This document shows, one piece after another, positions 62,692 to 64,000 of a stretch of DNA of 64,000 bases. The stretch is from assembly GCA_900541665.1 (NCBI GenBank), contig UQKV01000002.1:1-64000 (forward strand), read 5' to 3'. Both the position numbers and the translations under genes were made by a program. The stretch's first letter is position 1. Each line of letters opens with the position of its first letter. The DNA is from an uncultured Collinsella sp. (GTDB lineage: Bacteria; Actinomycetota; Coriobacteriia; Coriobacteriales; Coriobacteriaceae). Under the pieces are notes generated by a model that saw only the letters and a list, made by a program, of their open reading frames with translations, did no database searches and had not been told where the DNA came from.

Positions 62692-63324
62692 CTAGGCGAG
62701 TAACTCGGCCGCCGCAAACTCCTCGGGCGTATTGACGTTTTCGAAGCAGAGCGTCGAGCCTGCGACCGCGACAATCTGAGGCTCGTCCAAATACCCGGCA
62801 TTCACCCGGTCGATCAGGCAGCGGATTCGCTGACGGTCACCGGCGAGCAGCTCTTGGGCAACCGGCGCACACGCGTCACGGCGCCAGACGGCGCAAAGCG
62901 GCTCAATCCCCCGCTCCTCGCGCGGCACGCACACGTCGAGCGCCTCGGCCTCGACACAGCCAGCAAGGGCACCGATTAGCTCCGAAGAGACAAACGGCAT
63001 ATCACAGGCGACGATAGCAACGAGAGGCAGCCGGGCCGCAGTCAGCGAACTCGCGATGCCGCGCATGGCGCCCGCCGGCCCCTCAAGGTCCGACACTATT
63101 CGCGGCACCAGGCCGCCAAACGCGCGCTCCTCAAGGTAGGCAAGCTCGCTGGGACGCGAAGTCGTCACGACCAACTCGCCGGCAACTGGCGCCAGCCGAC
63201 CCAGCACGCGTTCGATGAGCGGCTCGCCGCAAAACAACATCCGCGCCTTGTCGCAACCCATGCGCGACGACAGCCCGCCCGCTTGGACGACGCAAGAAAG
63301 ATCGGCTCGTCTTACGGTAGTCAT
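62692..63324 (-). CDS. mobA: MobA-like molybdenum cofactor nucleotidyltransferase
   Basis: A 210-residue nucleotidyltransferase with the GTP/CTP loop AGGLSSRMGCDKA and the metal motif ACDMPF. MobA makes the guanine dinucleotide form of molybdenum cofactor; MocA-type relatives make the cytosine form used by hydroxylases, and the two cannot be told apart with certainty here. ATG 63324 is used, though its ribosome site is weak. It lies between tRNA-Sec and the DUF3343 gene. Confidence 0.85.
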   Translation of the reverse strand: MTTVRRADLSCVVQAGGLSSRMGCDKARMLFCGEPLIERVLGRLAPVAGELVVTTSRPSELAYLEERAFGGLVPRIVSDLEGPAGAMRGIASSLTAARLPLVAIVACDMPFVSSELIGALAGCVEAEALDVCVPREERGIEPLCAVWRRDACAPVAQELLAGDRQRIRCLIDRVNAGYLDEPQIVAVAGSTLCFENVNTPEEFAAAELLA

Positions 63325-63414
63325 ACGGCAAAACACCCCCATCGGCATGCTCGAAACCCGGTGCACGAAGCTAAATACAGCCGCCGAAATAGCGGCGCTA
63401 CGAAAAGCTCATGC

Positions 63415-63470
63415 AAAAATAAAACAGCGCCTTTGCGGCACGCAGCAAGACCGCGAGCACAAAAGCGCTG
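63415..63470 (-). terminator. Terminator of tRNA-Sec
   Basis: Stem with CAGCGC at 63425-63430 and GCGCTG at 63465-63470 (extended by CTTTGCG/AAAAG pairing) followed by TTTTATTTTT on the minus strand. Confidence 0.75.
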
Positions 63471-63478
63471 GTAGCGTA

Positions 63479-63575
63479 TGGCGGGAACGTATGTGAATCG
63501 AACACATCCAAGACGTTTTGCACGCCTCGCAACGGTTTTGAGGACCGCGGAGCCCACCGGAGCCCATCCGTTCCC
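63479..63575 (-). tRNA. selC: tRNA-Sec (anticodon TCA)
   Basis: 97 nt including encoded CCA. GGGAACG/CGTTCCC acceptor stem, anticodon arm GCGGT-CCTCAAA-ACCGT with TCA, a very long variable arm (AGGCGT ... ACGTCT) and T arm ATGTG-TTCGATT-CACAT. Length and anticodon identify selenocysteine tRNA. Position 33 reads C rather than the usual T. Confidence 0.9.
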
Positions 63576-63631
63576 AAGTGCGGCGGTATTTTACCAAACC
63601 GACAGGCCCCATCCCAAAATGACAAACAAGA

Positions 63632-63697
63632 AGTTGCGGTGGAATAGTTCCTGGTTTGGCGTTAGATGCCGAAAACAGGAACTATTCCACCGCAACT
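63632..63697. repeat. TTGCGGTG...CACCGCAA palindromic element, copy 3
   Basis: Perfect 22-bp arms (63632-63653 and 63676-63697) around a 22-nt loop. It ends 12 bp from the selB stop, and GTCATTTTGGGATGGGG follows eight bases beyond its other end on the minus strand. Confidence 0.9.
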
Positions 63698-63709
63698 GAT
63701 AAGGGTGGA

Positions 63710-64000
63710 CTAGCGCAGGGAGCGCAGGCCGCCGGCATCCTTGTCGAGCACCGTAAAGCGGACGGCATCCAGGTGCTCCAAGATGCTGATGGCGCGTTTG
63801 CGCGACACGCCCAGAGCCTCACGCAGCACGCTCGTGGTGGCTGCGCCGCCGGCTGCCTCAATGGCGGCGGCGACGAGCTCGCGCGCATGGGCCTCGGCGG
63901 CAGCAGACAGGGCAACGTCGCGCTCGACCTTAACGATCGAGCGGTTGAGCGAAAGCTCGCGCAGGGCACGCGTCATGGTGTCGCGACCGAGCTGCAACTG
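63710..64000 (-). CDS. selB: SelB C-terminal part (runs off right edge)
   Basis: The last 96 residues of the selenocysteine-specific elongation factor. The final winged-helix domain is clear: SVLREALGVSRKRAISILEH and VRFTVLDKDAGGLRSL. SelB brings Sec-tRNA to UGA codons marked by a SECIS hairpin, which this domain binds. The 5' part is outside the window. Immediate proximity to selC supports the call. Confidence 0.85.
   Translation of the reverse strand, partial: QLQLGRDTMTRALRELSLNRSIVKVERDVALSAAAEAHARELVAAAIEAAGGAATTSVLREALGVSRKRAISILEHLDAVRFTVLDKDAGGLRSLR

Overview
The window is about 60% G+C, with compact, mostly minus-strand operons, good Shine-Dalgarno sites and many GTG/TTG starts. The gene set points to a gut actinomycete of the class Coriobacteriia, most likely Collinsella or a close relative: a sucrose PTS with a LacI regulator, a Gram-positive-type pel cluster, a LoaP-headed capsule cluster, molybdenum hydroxylase genes, and selC/selB. 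This placement is inferred from gene content; no marker such as rRNA is present.

Left part (1-16 kb): an unknown gene runs off the edge. A sucrose unit follows: LacI-type regulator, PTS EIIBC and sucrose-6-phosphate hydrolase, with three LacI-type operators. The EIIBC gene carries a one-base frameshift in a homopolymer. An eight-gene minus-strand operon (15983 to 4888) then encodes PelD, PelE, a PelA-like deacetylase, PelF and PelG, followed by a CotH-type lipoprotein, a VTC/polyphosphate-polymerase domain protein and a DUF4956 membrane protein. Junctions overlap or are nearly abutting. This is a c-di-GMP-gated exopolysaccharide machine with three unusual partners at its end.

16-23.6 kb is a lower-GC accessory island: an ATPase/TOPRIM-like pair behind a perfect 24-bp palindromic promoter, an Abi_2 (AbiD/AbiF) HEPN protein beside a 450-nt non-coding gap, an orphan gene, a HEPN-like gene broken by one TGA codon, a RES-domain protein, and gene debris including the 3' third of glf. 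A secreted transglutaminase-like/ricin protein follows. From 36.5 down to 25.7 kb lies a capsule/EPS operon headed by a LoaP-type antiterminator: sugar transferase, four GT2 enzymes, an EpsG-type polymerase, a pyruvyl transferase, a flippase and an FrhB-type iron-sulfur protein.

36.8-43 kb has thrS, a zinc-ribbon membrane protein, and a decayed integrative element (interrupted integrase, MqsR/Panacea toxin-antitoxin pair, a repressor, a frameshifted Cro-like gene). The element sits inside a strictly periodic array of 59-nt palindromic units. The right part is mostly housekeeping and catabolic: a GlpA/GlpB-like/DUF1667 trio, an M24 peptidase, folC-valS, tig-clpP-clpX, tRNA-Leu, a fused Fe-S/molybdopterin hydroxylase with its FAD subunit, gdhA, a DUF3343 putative Se/S carrier, mobA, tRNA-Sec and the 3' end of selB.

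The most striking non-gene content is a set of intergenic palindromic elements. At least four families recur. Two of them have a conserved core with outer arms that are private to each copy yet complementary within it.
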